Of a stretch of DNA of 64,000 nucleotides, positions 24,959 to 37,974 are shown piece by piece. Under the pieces are notes generated by a model. It had not been told where the DNA came from. It searched no databases and saw only the letters and a program-made list of their open reading frames with translations. The position numbers and the translations under genes were made by a program. Position 1 is the first letter of the stretch. Every line of letters starts with the position of its first letter. Source of the DNA: Crocodylus rhombifer (lineage: Eukaryota; Chordata; Crocodylia; Crocodylidae); contig JAVSML010024002.1 of assembly GCA_038503035.1 (NCBI GenBank), positions 996,587 to 1,060,586 of the forward strand. The letters are read 5' to 3'.

Positions 24959-27900
24959 CATGAGCCAGATCCTTTAAAAGCAGGTCTCAGAGAAACCACA
25001 GATAATAATAAAGTCAGTGAGTGCTGATATGTATGAGGTATCCTCAGAATCCATATGTAGGTGTCTGTATATTTATACAACAATTGATTCCAGAGTCATC
25101 ATGGAAATAGTACACTTGGGGATGACTGCACAATATAGCCACATGGTTGTGCTGTGGGTATCATAAAGCTGAAAAGCCATAGCTGGAGGCCCAGCTGGGA
25201 TAGTACTTTAAAACACTTTCTAGTCATCCCTGAGGTCCAGGATGGTAAACAATGTGCCATCCTGCGGGCATGGTCTGCCATGTGTGCCCATCTGTCACTG
25301 CTGTAAAGAATAGTACTGGCATCTGTGTTTGCCCTCTGGGCTAAATTATTGCACTCTTGAATTGAGTGCCTTGTGGATGGCACATGATGGAGACAGTCCT
25401 ATTGCGCTCCCTCTGTCACATAAACACTGCACAGGGGTAGTCAATACTAGAAGCATTATACTATTAAGAAAATGTATTTCAGGGTCTCAGAGGTCCCATT
25501 CAAATTTGTGTTTGGTTGCTTTACATGTATATATGGCTTTACATTTTTATATATGAGAGAGAGCGTGAGAGCTCCCTGGCCTGAAGAGTCTAAAAACAAG
25601 GACTCATTGCTTCATACAGATCCAATAAGCCCTATTTAAAATGGCACTTTTCATCATATCCAGGAATAAAGGACACCACTGTGTAGATATACCAATATAT
25701 AGACTCCTGAAGCCCCTTCATCCTTCCCTTTCTTTCCAATTTCCATGACCAGAACCGTAATTTCCCTAAAACACAAAGCCATTGGATAACATGAAGGGAT
25801 GCATGAGAGAGGCCAGTAATACATATATGATTAAATGACTATAAAGAAGAGTCTTTACTACGTGTCAGCTAACGATACCCTTACTCACACTGAGAAAGTA
25901 ACACTTTCCACCTCAGATAGCCCCACCAACTACAATTATCCTAAGTGAGGCATGTCATACTCATTAATTTTGTGGGATCAGAATTGGAACTACATTGTAG
26001 AGCCTTAGACAGGAAAAACAGAAACAATTTTTATTTTCTCTGATTTTTTTTGCCTTTTTTGATGCCTCCCTCCCTCCACTCCACCCCCCGACCCCACCAA
26101 AAAGAAAAAAAAACTTGGAAAGACTTTTGCACTCTAAGTTCAGTTTAATCTTTGAGGGCAGGGGGTGAGTGGGAAGGGGCATTTGGTTTTTCAATTAAAA
26201 CGTTTCATTTTATTTTTTTTTCCCAATTTGTCCACAATATTTGGATTTTGGGTACCAGTTGTGTGAAGGGAAAAAAAAAAACACTGATAAAAAGAGTTGC
26301 TGTGGTTGAACTGCCATTGGGACATAAGAAGATGGGTGCATTGCAAGTGTTAACTGGCATATTTTACAATTCTTCCTCTGTTCACTCAATGTGGACCCTC
26401 TTCCAAAGGAATCTGAAACTATGATAGTTTATGTGAATTATCTGCCTGTTTGATTTACATCTCAGACTATAAACCTGAACCAGGAAGGAAATTATGAAAA
26501 GTGGTAAACTGGCTCTGCAACATCTGTGGGCGATCTTCTTTAGGCTTTAGCTACCTTGCGTGCTTCTATAGTAGATGTCCAGTGCAGACAAGAGTTTGTC
26601 ATTTCTCAGGAATAATCAGTATTTTCCAGATGCTAGTTTCTTTATATAAAATACATTTATAAAGCTATGCAATGGGTAAAAGGAGGAAGGAATAAAAAAA
26701 AGAGAGAGAAATTCACAGTCTGCTTGAGATACTCTTTTTTTCTATTCACTGTTTTTTATCAACTCTCCTATTATTTCCATTCTCTTACCTTCTGTTGAAA
26801 TTTCCAACACTGGCCATTCATATCATTAAATTATATACAAAACATCTGTGAATCCTTTTCCCTCACCCGTTCCCAGGTAGTTTGTATCTGTCTCTTCCTC
26901 TGTAGGCTGGGAATAAGTTGTAACAGACATTTCAACTTTACCGTGTGTGTGTGGGGGGGGGGGGGGCAGAGGGGGAATGTGTGTGCATGTTTCTTTAGTT
27001 TAGTTTAACCTTGATCTCCTTACACAGTTTTAGTATTTCATTTATCACACTACAATGAGTCTTGTCCTAAAAGGGACAGGGCACGCAGAAATATAAAATT
27101 TTATGAACTCCAGTTAAAATATGCATAGTCTAGTTTGCAATGAATTGTCATTTTCATGAGGGTTAAGAACAGAGCTTGGGGTTAAGAATTTCATGACTTT
27201 TAGCAATATATATCAGTGATTTTTTTCTCAATGGGAGTGATATACCAGTGATATATTGTGTACTGTATGTTCATTTTTTGGAGGCTTTAAAACAGCTTGT
27301 ATAAATCTACATATGGAAAGTTGTAGCTCTAGAGCAGTAAAATGTTACTGCTGATCACTTGAGATTTAGTGAGAGCCTTTTATAATATTAGGTAACCCCC
27401 TGGAAATGTTATTCTTGCATCACCTTTGCTAAATCTTGGATAGATTGTAAAGATTTAAATCCCAGTGGCAATGAGCATTGTCATAAACAAAAGCTATGTA
27501 CTGTAGGCATTGTGAGCCTCTCCAAACTCAAGTTCTTTGTTGTAGAAGTAGATTTTTCTTTTGTTTGAGACTACATAAATCAGTAGCAGCACTGTACAAC
27601 ATAAAAATGATGTTTGATATGAAATGCGCTAAGGCAAGGTTGTGTCTTAAAATCAGATAAAACAATGGTAGAAATTCATAGACAGAACCTTTACCTTACA
27701 CATTATAGAAACCTCACATGATCTTTCTGTTCCATTCTCTTCTGTGTGGTATCTCGGTGCCAAATACATTGCTTTTTAAAGCATAGATTCAGTGTTTTCT
27801 TAATCCAAGGCATTATGATTCAGTAATTTATGAAACACATTTAAGGGCCAAGGCACTACACAGTTGCTGACAAAATGAGCTTGACAAATTAGAACGTAAA

Positions 27901-28355
27901 ATCTTCAGAAGTGGAGCAGCTTCTTTTGTGTGTTTGTAGAGCGCATGGCAGAATGTAGGCCTACCCTTAACTGGGACCTGTAAGTACAGTTGTAATATGA
28001 ATAATGACAAGAGCATAAGGTTAATGATTTGCACTACAAGAACACTATGTACCTGATATTTTAACAATAAATAATGTAAGAATTATCAAGTCAATTGACA
28101 TATATGCCAGCAAAAAAGGCTGAAGGACTGAGATGCATAGAAAGAGTCACTGATTTAAATGAAGAGTTTCCTTGGTGAAAGGGAAGCCAAACTATTATAT
28201 GGTGAAAAGCAGGGGTCTGACAAACTTCAACTCTGTTAGGCACCATAATGTTGTTTTTCCTGGGGAAAAATATCCTTGTTATTCAACCAGTATTATTCAA
28301 CTGGTATTCAACCAGTTACACTACTGCATAACCAGAATTCATGCTGTGTGTCAGT
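24959..28355. other. Long mostly unique AT-rich stretch
   Basis: No exon recognised. A minus-strand ORF at 25099-25383 (94 codons) has no domain I can name. Low-complexity tracts: C-rich/A-rich at 26060-26112, A-run at 26268-26281, and (GT)n followed by 14 G at 26943-26966. A short cluster of alternating ATTCAACCAGT and ATTCAACTGGT words lies at 28280-28318. Confidence 0.45.
26943..26966. repeat. (GT)n plus poly-G microsatellite
   Basis: Alternating GT for ten bases runs directly into fourteen G residues, followed by further GT alternation at 26980-26988. Confidence 0.9.
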
Positions 28356-28868
28356 GGGTCCATCTATGCATGCAGTTAATTCGAAGCAATAAACTCTGGA
28401 ACAGTTTGAGCCAGAGTAAACTACTTCCAGGTATAGTGTCTATACATGTGCCTGGGACAGCAGCTATTTGAGCCTGGGTGGAGCAGTTTATGGCAGGATG
28501 AGGGCATGGGGCATGGAGGAGGGGGGAGTCAGCCCCAGGCTCTGAGAGTCGGCATCAGGGGGCAGAGGGGCTGGCTGGGACATGGGGGTTCAGAAAGTGC
28601 AGCGCTGTGTGGCTAGGCAGCAGGCTAGAATCTGGCCCCCTCCTGGCTGGGCTGACTGGGTGCAATTTACACCCACAGTCACTATTTACACATGTGTTTT
28701 ATCACAGTTAATTACTCAAGCATAAGATAGTACTGTCCCTGCCAACACTATTTTATGATGGCATTAATTAGTTTACTGAGACCTAATAGCATTGCACATG
28801 TAGATGTAGATGCTTAACTCCACAGCTAATTGGTCTACTCCTCAGTTAAGTGCATGTATAGATGTGGC
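28356..28868. mobile_element. Harbinger-like miniature element with GC-rich interior
   Basis: The left end GGTCCATCTATGCATGCAG and the inverse of the right end, GCCACATCTATACATGCAC, match through CATCTATRCATGCA and then TTAA. A subterminal pair AATAAACTCTGG / CCAGAGTAAACTA near 28391-28421 is shared in kind with the element at 55088-55551. The interior 28480-28660 is GC-rich and has no domain. Flanks do not give a clean TTA/TAA. Confidence 0.65.
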
Positions 28869-30708
28869 GAGTGAAAGCAACTATAGTGCCTGGTCCATTA
28901 AACTTAAGTCTGGTGCTTGCTTGTAGTGAATGGATAATGACTTATAGGCACCTGTGTGTAACAAGAGACTGGCTTCATTCCCTATTGCAGGTCTGGCTGT
29001 CTTGCCAGACTGGAGCCCATGGGAAAACTTACTAGGGAATTCTTGGACAGTGGCACAGTTGCCAGAGCTGCATGGCTGACCTCTCAGAGAAAAATGGTGT
29101 CTCCACCAGTGGGAATTCCACTGGAAGTCAAAGGGGGCTGTTGGTACATTTGAGATCCCCCGGAAAGGAGGCACATAAGAGACTCATGCCAGCCATGTGG
29201 AGGCACACAGCTAATGAGAGAAGCTGAGATGTCGATCCATAGGCAGAGTCAGAGTTGAGTGTGGGGAGAAGAGTGAATACCTCCATTGGAGAGGCAGCAG
29301 GGAGATCTACTGTAGAAGACAGCAAGCTACCTGGACTGGTGAGTCCTATAAGTGAAAAAGGGGCATCCCCATGAAGGATGGACTGAGTTGATTAGTACAT
29401 AAGTCTGAGAGTGAGGGGATCCATTCACAGTGGGCTTAAATATGATACCAGATCGTGACAAACTTTAATCATTTGACAAGGTGTTTAATTAATGAATGCT
29501 GGTAAACTTGTTGATTGACCAGCCAGTTCACGGATTAAATATACAGGAAATATTTCATCACATGTTGAGAGACCTATTAACTGGTCATCAAGTGGATTAA
29601 TGAAATATAGAGGAATTGATTGACAGGATGCTGAGAAGCTGATTAATTGATAAGATGTAAATAAGGATGATAAGCCTGTGAGTTGATGGACTGTAAATGT
29701 GAACCAATTAGTGGATGATACTTGCTACCTGATGCAACTGAAATAAGGACCAGAATGAATATAAATAGCCTTGGTAATTGAGGAGAATAAAGGTAAAAAT
29801 CAAGTGATTGCCAATATAGCTGGTGGCCCAGTATCACTGAGGGCCTGTGATTAGACGATCCAGTTGCAATGGCCTTATGGGTAATTGAAGTAAAAAAAAA
29901 AATAGTGGGAGTTGTGAACCCAGGAATCTGGAACTATTAACTGTTACTCCCTTCGAGTAAGAGACTGGTCAGCAACCAGGTACCGCATTGCACTTAAAAG
30001 GAAGTACGAGACCCCAAGAGAGATTCCTGTGCCTGCCAAAGGATGCAGGAGAGGGGGATCCCTCAGAACAGAGATCTTTCTGTAATCCCTATTAGTATTG
30101 GTAACAAAATATGTCACCTCCCTTTTTCTTTTCTTTACACATTTTGAACATCAAGGTGTGGCAGAAGAGTATAAGAGAGATGCCCAAAACAGGGGGATTA
30201 AAGGATCTGAAACACTTCCAAGATATAAATTCCCACATTATGCATTCTGGAATGAGGGTTATGGGTTCAGAAAAATGATATTTTGATAAAATATTTCAGA
30301 AGGTGGAGACGGAATGCAAGTGTTGTGGATGAGGAGAAATGTGTATGGAATGTGACTTGTTTAAGGCGCTGCATTCTTACACTGATGATGAGTGGATTAG
30401 GTATAGAGAAGGAGATGGGAGGGAATATGGAAAGAAAAATGAGAGTGTGCTTGACATAACAGAAGTGGGGAGTTCCCCAATCCTGAAATTCAGCAAAGAG
30501 TCAAGAATCTTAAGCAACAGCCTGAATGTAATGAACTGTAAAATAAGCAAAAAGCCAGGGTATGGATATGAGTTGACCTTGACCTGGTAAGTGCAGAAAG
30601 AGAGAGAGAGAGGATCCCAACAGGGTCTTTTAGCATGGAGTGGAGATAAGCCAGAACTGGAACCGTTTGTTCAAACCTCTGATATCTCTTGGGGGTCAAG
30701 ATAAAACT
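28869..30708. other. Mostly unique AT-rich DNA
   Basis: No gene supported. From about 29490 to 29830 the words GATTAAT, GATTGA and GGATTAATGAAATAT recur irregularly, which could be a very old tandem repeat. An (AG)n tract is at 30597-30613. Confidence 0.4.
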
Positions 30709-30747
30709 GGAACTGGATCCAAACCACAGTTGTTTGGATCTGGTTCC
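30709..30747. repeat. 16-bp imperfect hairpin
   Basis: GGAACTGGATCCAAAC (30709-30724) faces the inverse of GGAACCAGATCCAAAC (30732-30747), 14 of 16 paired, loop 7 bases. Confidence 0.8.
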
Positions 30748-32487
30748 AAAAAGAAATTTTACAAAACCCAAACAGGAAAACATTGATTTGCTTTTATGTA
30801 CCAGCTCAAGGAGTGGTGAGAAATGAGGAGGCCAGGGAGGACAAGGCTAAAATGGAGAAAGTAAATGCACAAATCGAACACCTTGGTAAGAGGATAAACA
30901 TGGATCAGCAATTGCACTATTTTCACAGAGGCGCTCTTTAAGAACAGCCCAGTGGGAAGGGGTCAGAGCAGGAAACGTTTTTGAGAACCCAAGTAATAAC
31001 AGGCCACTAAATTATGAATGGAGGGGGTTAGATGTAATGTTAAAGGAACTGAACTTCCTGTGCTTTTATGTTGTGGTCATAGCAAAATCTGGACTTACTA
31101 AATAGGTTGCATTTGACTTGTAGGGTTCTATGACATAAATAAAATGACACATGTAATATGCCACTGTGAAATGTGGAATTATTGTAGAATGAGAATTTGA
31201 ACAATGAGAAACAGCTTCCAATCCCATTGAAACTTCCTGTGTGAAAGAGTTGCAACATTTGCTTTAGTTTTTCTGTCTTCCTTCAGGCTCCTGTGCGAAT
31301 ATTGCCAAATGATCACAATCAAAGTTCTTTGTCTACTTACTAAACTTCGACGGCTCTGTATTTGCAAAGTTCCAATGAAGGATGCAGGGAAAACAGTGCT
31401 TTAAAACTGATGGACATTATTAATTCACAGAAATACCAATATTATCTATTAAATGAAAGCCTAATTTGATACTTTCTATGATGAAGCCAAAAAGGTGGAT
31501 CTTCAAAGGGGAGATGTAGAACCTACCTAGCAGTAAAGAGGATGAAAAGAACAGTTACCATTTATAGACCCAGTTCTCAGTTGGTATTATTTAGCGTGTC
31601 TCAGAGTAATCACACCAGCTACAAATCTGGCCTGTGATTCTTCTCCCCATTCTTCTCCTCAATGAAAATCATAACATTTTAGAGATGGGGAAAGTGAGGT
31701 GTGGATGAAGTCATCCATAGGTATCAGAACAATCTGATCAGAACAGGTACTACAAGTTGAACTGAGTTAGGACAGGTTAGGAGGAGACCATATTGGCTCC
31801 TAATATAATATTAGTCACATGAAATGACTGACTTTGTTTAGGGAATCTGATTGCAAAAACGGGTTTGTTTTTCACAACTGTTGGAGGAGGGACATAAAAA
31901 AAAGGAAGCAGAGAGAATATTTTCATGATTTTTTACTACAGACTCCTAATGGAATTACAGACTCAAGTAATTACAGCTGCTTACAGGTGTTAAAACAAAA
32001 CAAAACAAAACAGCGCTTTCTTTAAGCTTGGTATTTCCTTCTGCCGAGCCTAGAGCATGCCTAGAAGAGGCATCATGTTAGTTAGACCTGGCTCGCCTGA
32101 TGTTTGTATAGATCAGGTGCTTTAGTGGGGCTTTTTTGGCAGTTTTACCTAATAGCTGATTGAATCAGCTATCAGATGCTGCAGAGCTGGGTCAAACTAA
32201 TGCACTGCTTCTGCTGGTAAAGCATGTTTTTTTTTTTTTAATACATCTGCAAGCAGCCTACATTGTTATGTAAAGGTTCCAGTCTGGCTGTGGCTACACA
32301 TTTTTCCTCCTTTGTCTCCACAGCTATCAGCATTTACTGGTAGATAATAAATATTTTTGTACTGACTTATTACCCTGTTTTCTGGGTTCCTGATGAACCT
32401 GGATTGCAAAGCTCTTGCCACAGCCTTGCTGCACTAGAAAATATAGACCCCAAAGCCATTTAAAATTTAGTAGCTACATCCTTATGT
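30748..32487. other. Mostly unique DNA
   Basis: A weak old-repeat word (CATTTTAGAGATGGGGAAAGTGAGG) at 31675-31699 resembles the 3' part of MIR/L2-type repeats. An (AAAAC)n tract is at 31991-32011 and a T-run at 32227-32239. The block 32020-32360 is free of recognisable repeats and is a weak conserved-noncoding candidate. No gene supported. Confidence 0.4.
32152..32172. repeat. 10-bp near-perfect palindrome
   Basis: ATAGCTGATT (32152-32161), one spacer base, then AATCAGCTAT (32163-32172). Palindromes with no loop often act as dimeric protein-binding sites; no specific factor is claimed. Confidence 0.8.
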
Positions 32488-32489
32488 AA

Positions 32490-32812
32490 CACATAGCTAA
32501 TCTGTGGGATTCATTGCCATGGAAAATGATGGATGCAGAATACACAGTCCATTTAAAAATGAAACTGGATAAATTCACAGATGATAGATCTATTAATGGC
32601 TAGTGAACAGAATGCTTAGAGATATTTCCTCTTGCATTTCTAAAACGATATATATAATAGTGGATGCCAGGGAGGGTATTGATTAGGGGACAGATAACTC
32701 TACAGTGACTCAATTCAATGCTCTCCCTCTATATCATCCACATCTGCCACTGTTGGTGACAGGATACTGGGCTAGGTGGTCCATTGGCCAATGTAGTATG
32801 GCACAGTATTGT
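32490..32812 (+). mobile_element. Ancient CR1 3' end, plus strand
   Basis: Ordered matches to an old CR1 3' UTR: GGGATTCATTGCCATGG, CTGGATAAATTCACAGATGATAG, ATCTATTAATGGCTAGTGA, CCACTGTTGGTGACAGGATA and CTGGGCTAGGTGGTCCATTGG. The consensus reads 'ACAGGATACTGGGCTAGATGGACC'. The copy is strongly diverged and non-coding. Small ORFs inside are incidental. Confidence 0.75.
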
Positions 32813-33027
32813 TAAGTGCATATGCGTCCTGTTTCAGTTCCTCCAGTAAACTCACTTCTCTCCAGTGTTGGTGGCTGATGCTCAGAGGCCCTCCTCTGCA
32901 GGGCAGCAGAATCCTCCTGTCAGTCAAAAACCATATACACCACCATCTTTCTCCAAAATTAAAAGTGTGCTCTGGTGTAATACACCACCAGACTTCAGGA
33001 TGTGATAATTCCAGGTAGGAAGAGAAA

Positions 33028-33240
33028 GAATGGGCTCATTGTTAAGACATTGGATTGAGATTCAGGAGATCTGGATTTAATTCTGGATTTGGTTTTGCTG
33101 CAGGATTCCTATGTACATATTGTCAGTAACTTCTCATAGCCTGAGTTTCCCATAAGCAAAAAGGGGATGGATGATGCTTCCCTGTGTATCAGGAAATTTG
33201 TTCATGACTTTGTGAGGTATTTAGATAATACAGTAATTGG
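33028..33240 (+). mobile_element. MIR-class SINE
   Basis: The segment GCTCATTGTTAAGACATTGG, ATTGAGATTCAGGAGATCTGG, then TAACTTCTCATAGCCTGAG, TTTCCCATAAGCAAAAAGGGG and TGACTTTGTGAGGTATTTAGATAA follows the MIR head-to-tail order: tRNA-derived head, core, and LINE2-like tail. Polymerase III box sequences are degraded, so transcription is unlikely. Confidence 0.8.
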
Positions 33241-33589
33241 GAAAATATATTTAGATAGCTGACGTAAGTGTGATATAAGCCATGTTGGCTTATATTTTGG
33301 TGCTGAGGATTCAGATAATAATTCTGGAGGTTTTCTTGCCACTGAGTAGTGAAAAGCAATCTGTTTTTCTGCCATTCTGATATTTCGCATGCATCAAGGG
33401 ATACTTTTGTGTACTTTTCTAGTTTCAGTCCAAATAGGTACTTTATGATTTATACCAGTGAAGAAGCCTTTGTTTCAGATCCATATGATAGAATTCCATC
33501 AAAGCAGGAATTTTCCATCTGTAAATGTCGTCCAGGTTTGGCTCCTTCTGTGTAGGAGATTTCTTCTTAAAACCATTTTGGGTACATAC
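33241..33589. other. Unique DNA
   Basis: No feature recognised between the MIR and the composite miniature element. Confidence 0.4.
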
Positions 33590-34210
33590 AGACATTACAG
33601 TTAGATCCACCTAACCAGGGCTAAATGAAGCTAAGTACCCATCTGTACAGACATTCAGGGTCCATCTATATGTTACCCTACGATGACATAGCAACGCATT
33701 ATGTCACCATATGGCACCCTATGATGACATAGCGATCATGCAGATCTACACAGGATCACCAGCTACGTTGCTGTAATGGCGCGCTCCCCTGGTATAGCGT
33801 GCTGCTACTGCAATGCAGGGGTGAAATCTACTCATGCACTGTATGTAGGGTGCAGTAACTGCCTGTACTGCGCCATGCTTTAGGATGTCCAAAAGGAAGT
33901 AATAAAGCACAGTGCCATAGTAGTGCCACTGTACCACGATGTGAAGATGCGCCTGCAGAGAGGTTAGATTGGGGAAAAAATGGCCAGCCTAATCTAATTT
34001 AGTTCACCTGAGAAGATGAACTAGGTTAAATCAAGAACAGGTTAGCCTGGTTTAACAAACTTCTGTACACATTTAGAGCATAGACCAAGGGCTGGGAAAG
34101 CTCATCTGCTCATCCCATCCGCAGGACAGCACTTTGCCTAGGCAACTGGGCTACTTTTAGCCCCCTAACCTCCCAACCCTGGAAAGACAACTGACCCTGC
34201 TCTAACCAAA
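33590..34210. mobile_element. Composite miniature element, second copy
   Basis: The left end GGGTACATACAGACATTACAG and the interior run around 34120-34210 (CTTTTAGCCCCCTAACC, then AGACAACTGACCC) parallel the element at 13538-14280. An inverted TTAGATTGGGG...CTAATCTAA motif is also shared. Within it, ACCCTAYGATGACATAGC occurs twice in direct orientation (33675 and 33716) around an inverted TATGTCACC, likely a smaller nested element. Ends are approximate. Confidence 0.55.
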
Positions 34211-35399
34211 TCATTTTTGAAAGACATTGGTTTTAGCCTGGTCTTAGAAACTTCTAGTGATAGGTATTTTATAACTTAACTAGGTAAACTATTACAATGA
34301 ATCAGGCAGGGAGTGACAGAGATAAGTTGGGGGTGGGGGGAGGAAATTAATCCTTAGGGACAGAAATGAAAGTGAGAAAGACTTGGGAGACAAGTTCTCA
34401 ATAGAGGCAAGGATAAAATGAGGACACAAGCACAAAGCGTGGAACCATCATCTTTATTTTGGTGCTTAGTAAAATTGCATATGGCCTTGGTCAAGAAAGA
34501 GACCAGCAGAAAAGATTATCTTCTGTTTTATAAATGAATAAGCTGTGATCATTCCTGGGGGGAAAATAGGAGCAGTGCCATGGTGATTGTAGAAAATGTT
34601 TAGATAAATGGACAGGCTTTTATACTGAGACTGTAACTGAAAAGATTGGGTACTTTTAATTAATAAGGAAATAAGTGATGAACATGAACAAAATATTGAA
34701 TAGAAAAGAGTTTTAGTTATCTTTTTTCACAATGGATGACAGTGCAAAAACAATGGGAAAACCAGTTAAACTGCAAAGCAACAAAGTTAGAATTCCTGAA
34801 AGGAAATATTTTTATGGCAAGCCAAAATGTTACGTGGAACCATTTCCCTGAGATAACATTAAGGCAAAAAGGTTAGGAGGGTGGAAAACAATTAGACATT
34901 TATATGGAAAAGAATATTTGTTACCTTATCACCAGTTACCTTCACTACGATGAGGGACATAATCCATCAGGTTTCAAGGCAAAAGGGAATTTAATGGCAG
35001 ACTATGGTTTCTTGCTTCTTTACTTGAAGAATTTGTCACGGTCCAATTTCAGAGGCAGATTACTGGTGTACATGAATCCGATCTTGTATGGTAATTTCTC
35101 TGATTCTGTATTTTTACTCCAGCTGTGGTTTCAGTTTTGGCTTCAACTTACTCTCTAATTACCGTTTTTCCTTGTGAAAATCCTGTATGAAACTGGAATT
35201 GGCAACACCAATAGTAGCCCCAGCTTGAACTGCTATCAAAACCTTTTATTGATGTCGGTTGTTAATCCAGTTTTTTTTAAAACTTGCTTAATTATGTGAA
35301 CTGCAGTCTCTTTTTCTTGTCTTCCATGCTAAATTGGTAATAATAAATTGCTTAGTGAACTTAATGAAGTTTGCGCTCTTCTCTTTTTCCAGGAAGGCC
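34211..35399. other. Unique AT-rich DNA
   Basis: No gene or defined repeat recognised; the 84-codon ORF at 34904-35158 has no recognisable domain. Confidence 0.45.
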
Positions 35400-35765
35400 T
35401 TCTGGAAAATAGTTTCTGTGCCAAAATACATTCTTACATTTCAAAAGTAGTTTTCATTCCAAATGGAAGCAGAAATTGAAATTTCATAACTTAAAACTGA
35501 ATGCAAATTTCAAACCAATTTCATTCAGAATGTATTTCAGTAAAATGAAATATTATAGAAGAAAATATTGATCATTTAATTAAATAAGAAAGATATTAGC
35601 ATGAATATTTTAAAGTGACATGAAAGTGTACGTTCAACAAAAGCATGTCAGTCAAAACAGAAAGCTTTTACTTTGTCAAAATGAAATGCTTTGGCACTAT
35701 TCAACATGAAAGCTGAAATGATCCATTTCAACATTTCTGTCAAATATTTGTCAACCAACCCCATT
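35400..35765. repeat. Decayed DNA-transposon-like block (AAATGAAA-rich)
   Basis: Repeated AAATGAAA, TTTCATTC, GTCAAAATGAAATGC and TTTGTCAACC words resemble the AT-rich family represented more clearly at 44340-44475, 56990-57100 and 63547-63640. Boundaries are approximate and the assignment is tentative. Confidence 0.4.
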
Positions 35766-36172
35766 TTCCAAGTTATAAATAACTCGTCTCCCATTGTTTT
35801 ATTTTTTCTTGAAGAGGAACTCTTGATTTTTTGTGGCTCTTCCTCCAGCTCTGGTGGATAAGTTTTATTAATTAGAAAAGATTTGCAGCATTGCCTAAGG
35901 GTGATTTGATAGTTGAATCATCTGATCTTCTCTTCAAGTTTCTTCGGTACCTGGGTCACTTAACCAAAGGCAGATGCCCATTTCTGTTCAGTTATTAGTT
36001 TGCCATACTTCCAGTATTCCTTCATAGGTCATACCTCAGGTAAATGTCGGTGCAACTGCGTCGAGGAGGAGAACCCCCCACTACAGCTGAAAATCAGGTT
36101 TTTGGAAAAGGTTTGAGAACCCTCTGGAGAAGGTCACAAATTCTAGCTCTTCCTCTAGCCACCATTTGAGTT
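35766..36172. other. Unique DNA
   Basis: No feature recognised. Confidence 0.4.
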
Positions 36173-36733
36173 TTGAGAGTGGAAACAGTTGTCAGGGATG
36201 GGTGGCAATGTAGCAATTGCATACCCAACAGCTCCTGTTCTCCCAAGATCCTGAGAGATGTCAGGAGGGTACCGGTGTACATGAGAAAAGGATCAGCCCC
36301 TTCTGTGTCTGGCATAATGTTGTCTCAAAAGCCCCAGGCCAGAATCTGGAGCTCTTGGCCACCAATTTCAACTAGCTTCTTCCTCCAGTTTCCTTTAAGG
36401 AAAGTGTGGCATTTGAAAAGAGTAAACTGGGATAATCCAGGGAGTGCAAAAATATACGGTTACACAGTTTTCCTCTCCTTGGTCTATGAATCTTTAAGTA
36501 CTCCATCCAAAGTGGATGAAATTCAACCAGAAGTACGAAGTGTTCTGGACTCCCAAGTAACCCCTAGGGCGGTAGTCAGGTCACCGCTCTGGAACATGCA
36601 GTGCTATGAATTTCAGTCCCTTTCGCTATATGTGGAAAGGAATTGGGGAACTGCCACTGCATTGTGCGCAGAGCTCATTGTGCCCAGCATGCTCTGGGAA
36701 TACTTAGTGAACCGGGCCGCGCGGGCAATGTGA
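36173..36733 (+). other. Open reading frame of 186 codons, doubtful
   Basis: This is the longest ORF outside the transposons, starting at an ATG at 36173 and ending at TGA at 36731-36733. I recognise no family, signal peptide, membrane segment or repeat. The product has scattered cysteines without spacing and a serine-rich first half. The DNA from about 36530 to 36840 is unusually rich in CpG for this window, including CCGGGCCGCGCGGG at the end of the ORF followed by a GTGAGT that would serve as a splice donor. It could be an exon of an unknown gene, a CpG-rich regulatory patch or a repeat. Chance is also plausible for one ORF of this length in 64 kb, so I do not call a gene. Confidence 0.2.
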
Positions 36734-36841
36734 GTGAAGGAACATCTCATTCCCAGTAGCTCCGCGTTCCAGCCAGCAGAGCTTTTGGCACTCGAGGGAA
36801 TTCGAATCTTGAAAACTGAGACACCGGTGGAGCTGAGGTGA

Positions 36842-37745
36842 TTTCTGACTTAGGCCACAGCTGTTCAGGGCTTCTGAGGATAACAGTTTTGGATTTAGGC
36901 ACCTTAGTCTTGCTGAAATCCTTTTGTGGATTTGGGCTTTGGCTCTTTGCTATGAGAAAAGACCAGCTTCATATCAAGAACCTGCTTAGTAAAGATCTTT
37001 AGACTTGGGAAGCAATTAAAAATTTATTTTATTGAGGGGCAAGTGACACCAATCCCAGGAAACAAAATGGAAAGATCCTTCCTATAAAAAATAAATGGAC
37101 TAGACCATTTTAAATGTTTTCTTTTGGCTGTTTCAACCATTTGGATGTGCATGGTGTTTATATAGAAATTAATCACAAGAGTTTATTTGGGAAATGTTTG
37201 TAGTCTTCTGAATAGATGTTAAATATCTTATCGTGCAGCTGCTCAGTGCTAAGGACCAGCATCCCTTATGTACAATAAATAAATACTCCAGTGCTGTAGA
37301 ATAATAGCCAAAAATACTGTACTAAGCTTCATAGCTGGAGTATCTCCAGGTGATATTTTGCATACCACTGCTGACCATATTGGAATTATATTGACATATA
37401 CCAGTTGAGGATCTGCTCCATAGTATTTTGGCTGTTAGGACACAGTAGTAGGTAGTTGCTGAGGGACTGCCTTGCAATTCCACACGCGTGGAGCAATTCA
37501 TTTCTGTGTAGAAAGGTCACAAGGTCTATATGCATCACTTTAAGCCCTACCAAAACCCTACAAATAGGCTGATGGTCCGTAGCACATGCAGGGCCCCTGT
37601 GCACCGAGATAAGTGTTCCTCTCTGAGCAACTGAGGGTCACTTCTTCAACATATGTTTAACTGTTTTCTAATCTGTGTAGGAGTTAACCACCTGAAGCAT
37701 TATAAGATATTGTTGTCATAACAGGGATCTTCAGATAATCTCCTC
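36842..37745. other. Unique DNA
   Basis: No gene supported. An ACATATACCAGTTGAGGATCTG phrase at 37393-37414 looks like a remnant of an old repeat. Confidence 0.4.
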
Positions 37746-37749
37746 TAGC

Positions 37750-37870
37750 CAAGGTTCAGCAACCTTTTATGAGAGGCGGTGAGTCAAAATCATCCCTGGG
37801 GTGCATCACTAGGGCTACATCATGGATGAATTTGGCTCAGTGCATGTTATACAGAAGTTTATAATAAGGG
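37750..37870. repeat. Possible hAT end fragment
   Basis: CAAGGTTCAGCAACCTTTTATGAG resembles a Charlie-type hAT left end. No matching right end or target duplication was found. Confidence 0.3.
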
Positions 37871-37974
37871 TCCCCTTGTACACTTCTCTGATAATCTACT
37901 TCAACTGTCCTCAGAAATAGCTGCCAAAGGCAGATTCACTCCCTCCATTCAGCCTCTCTTTTCTCTTTAAACTG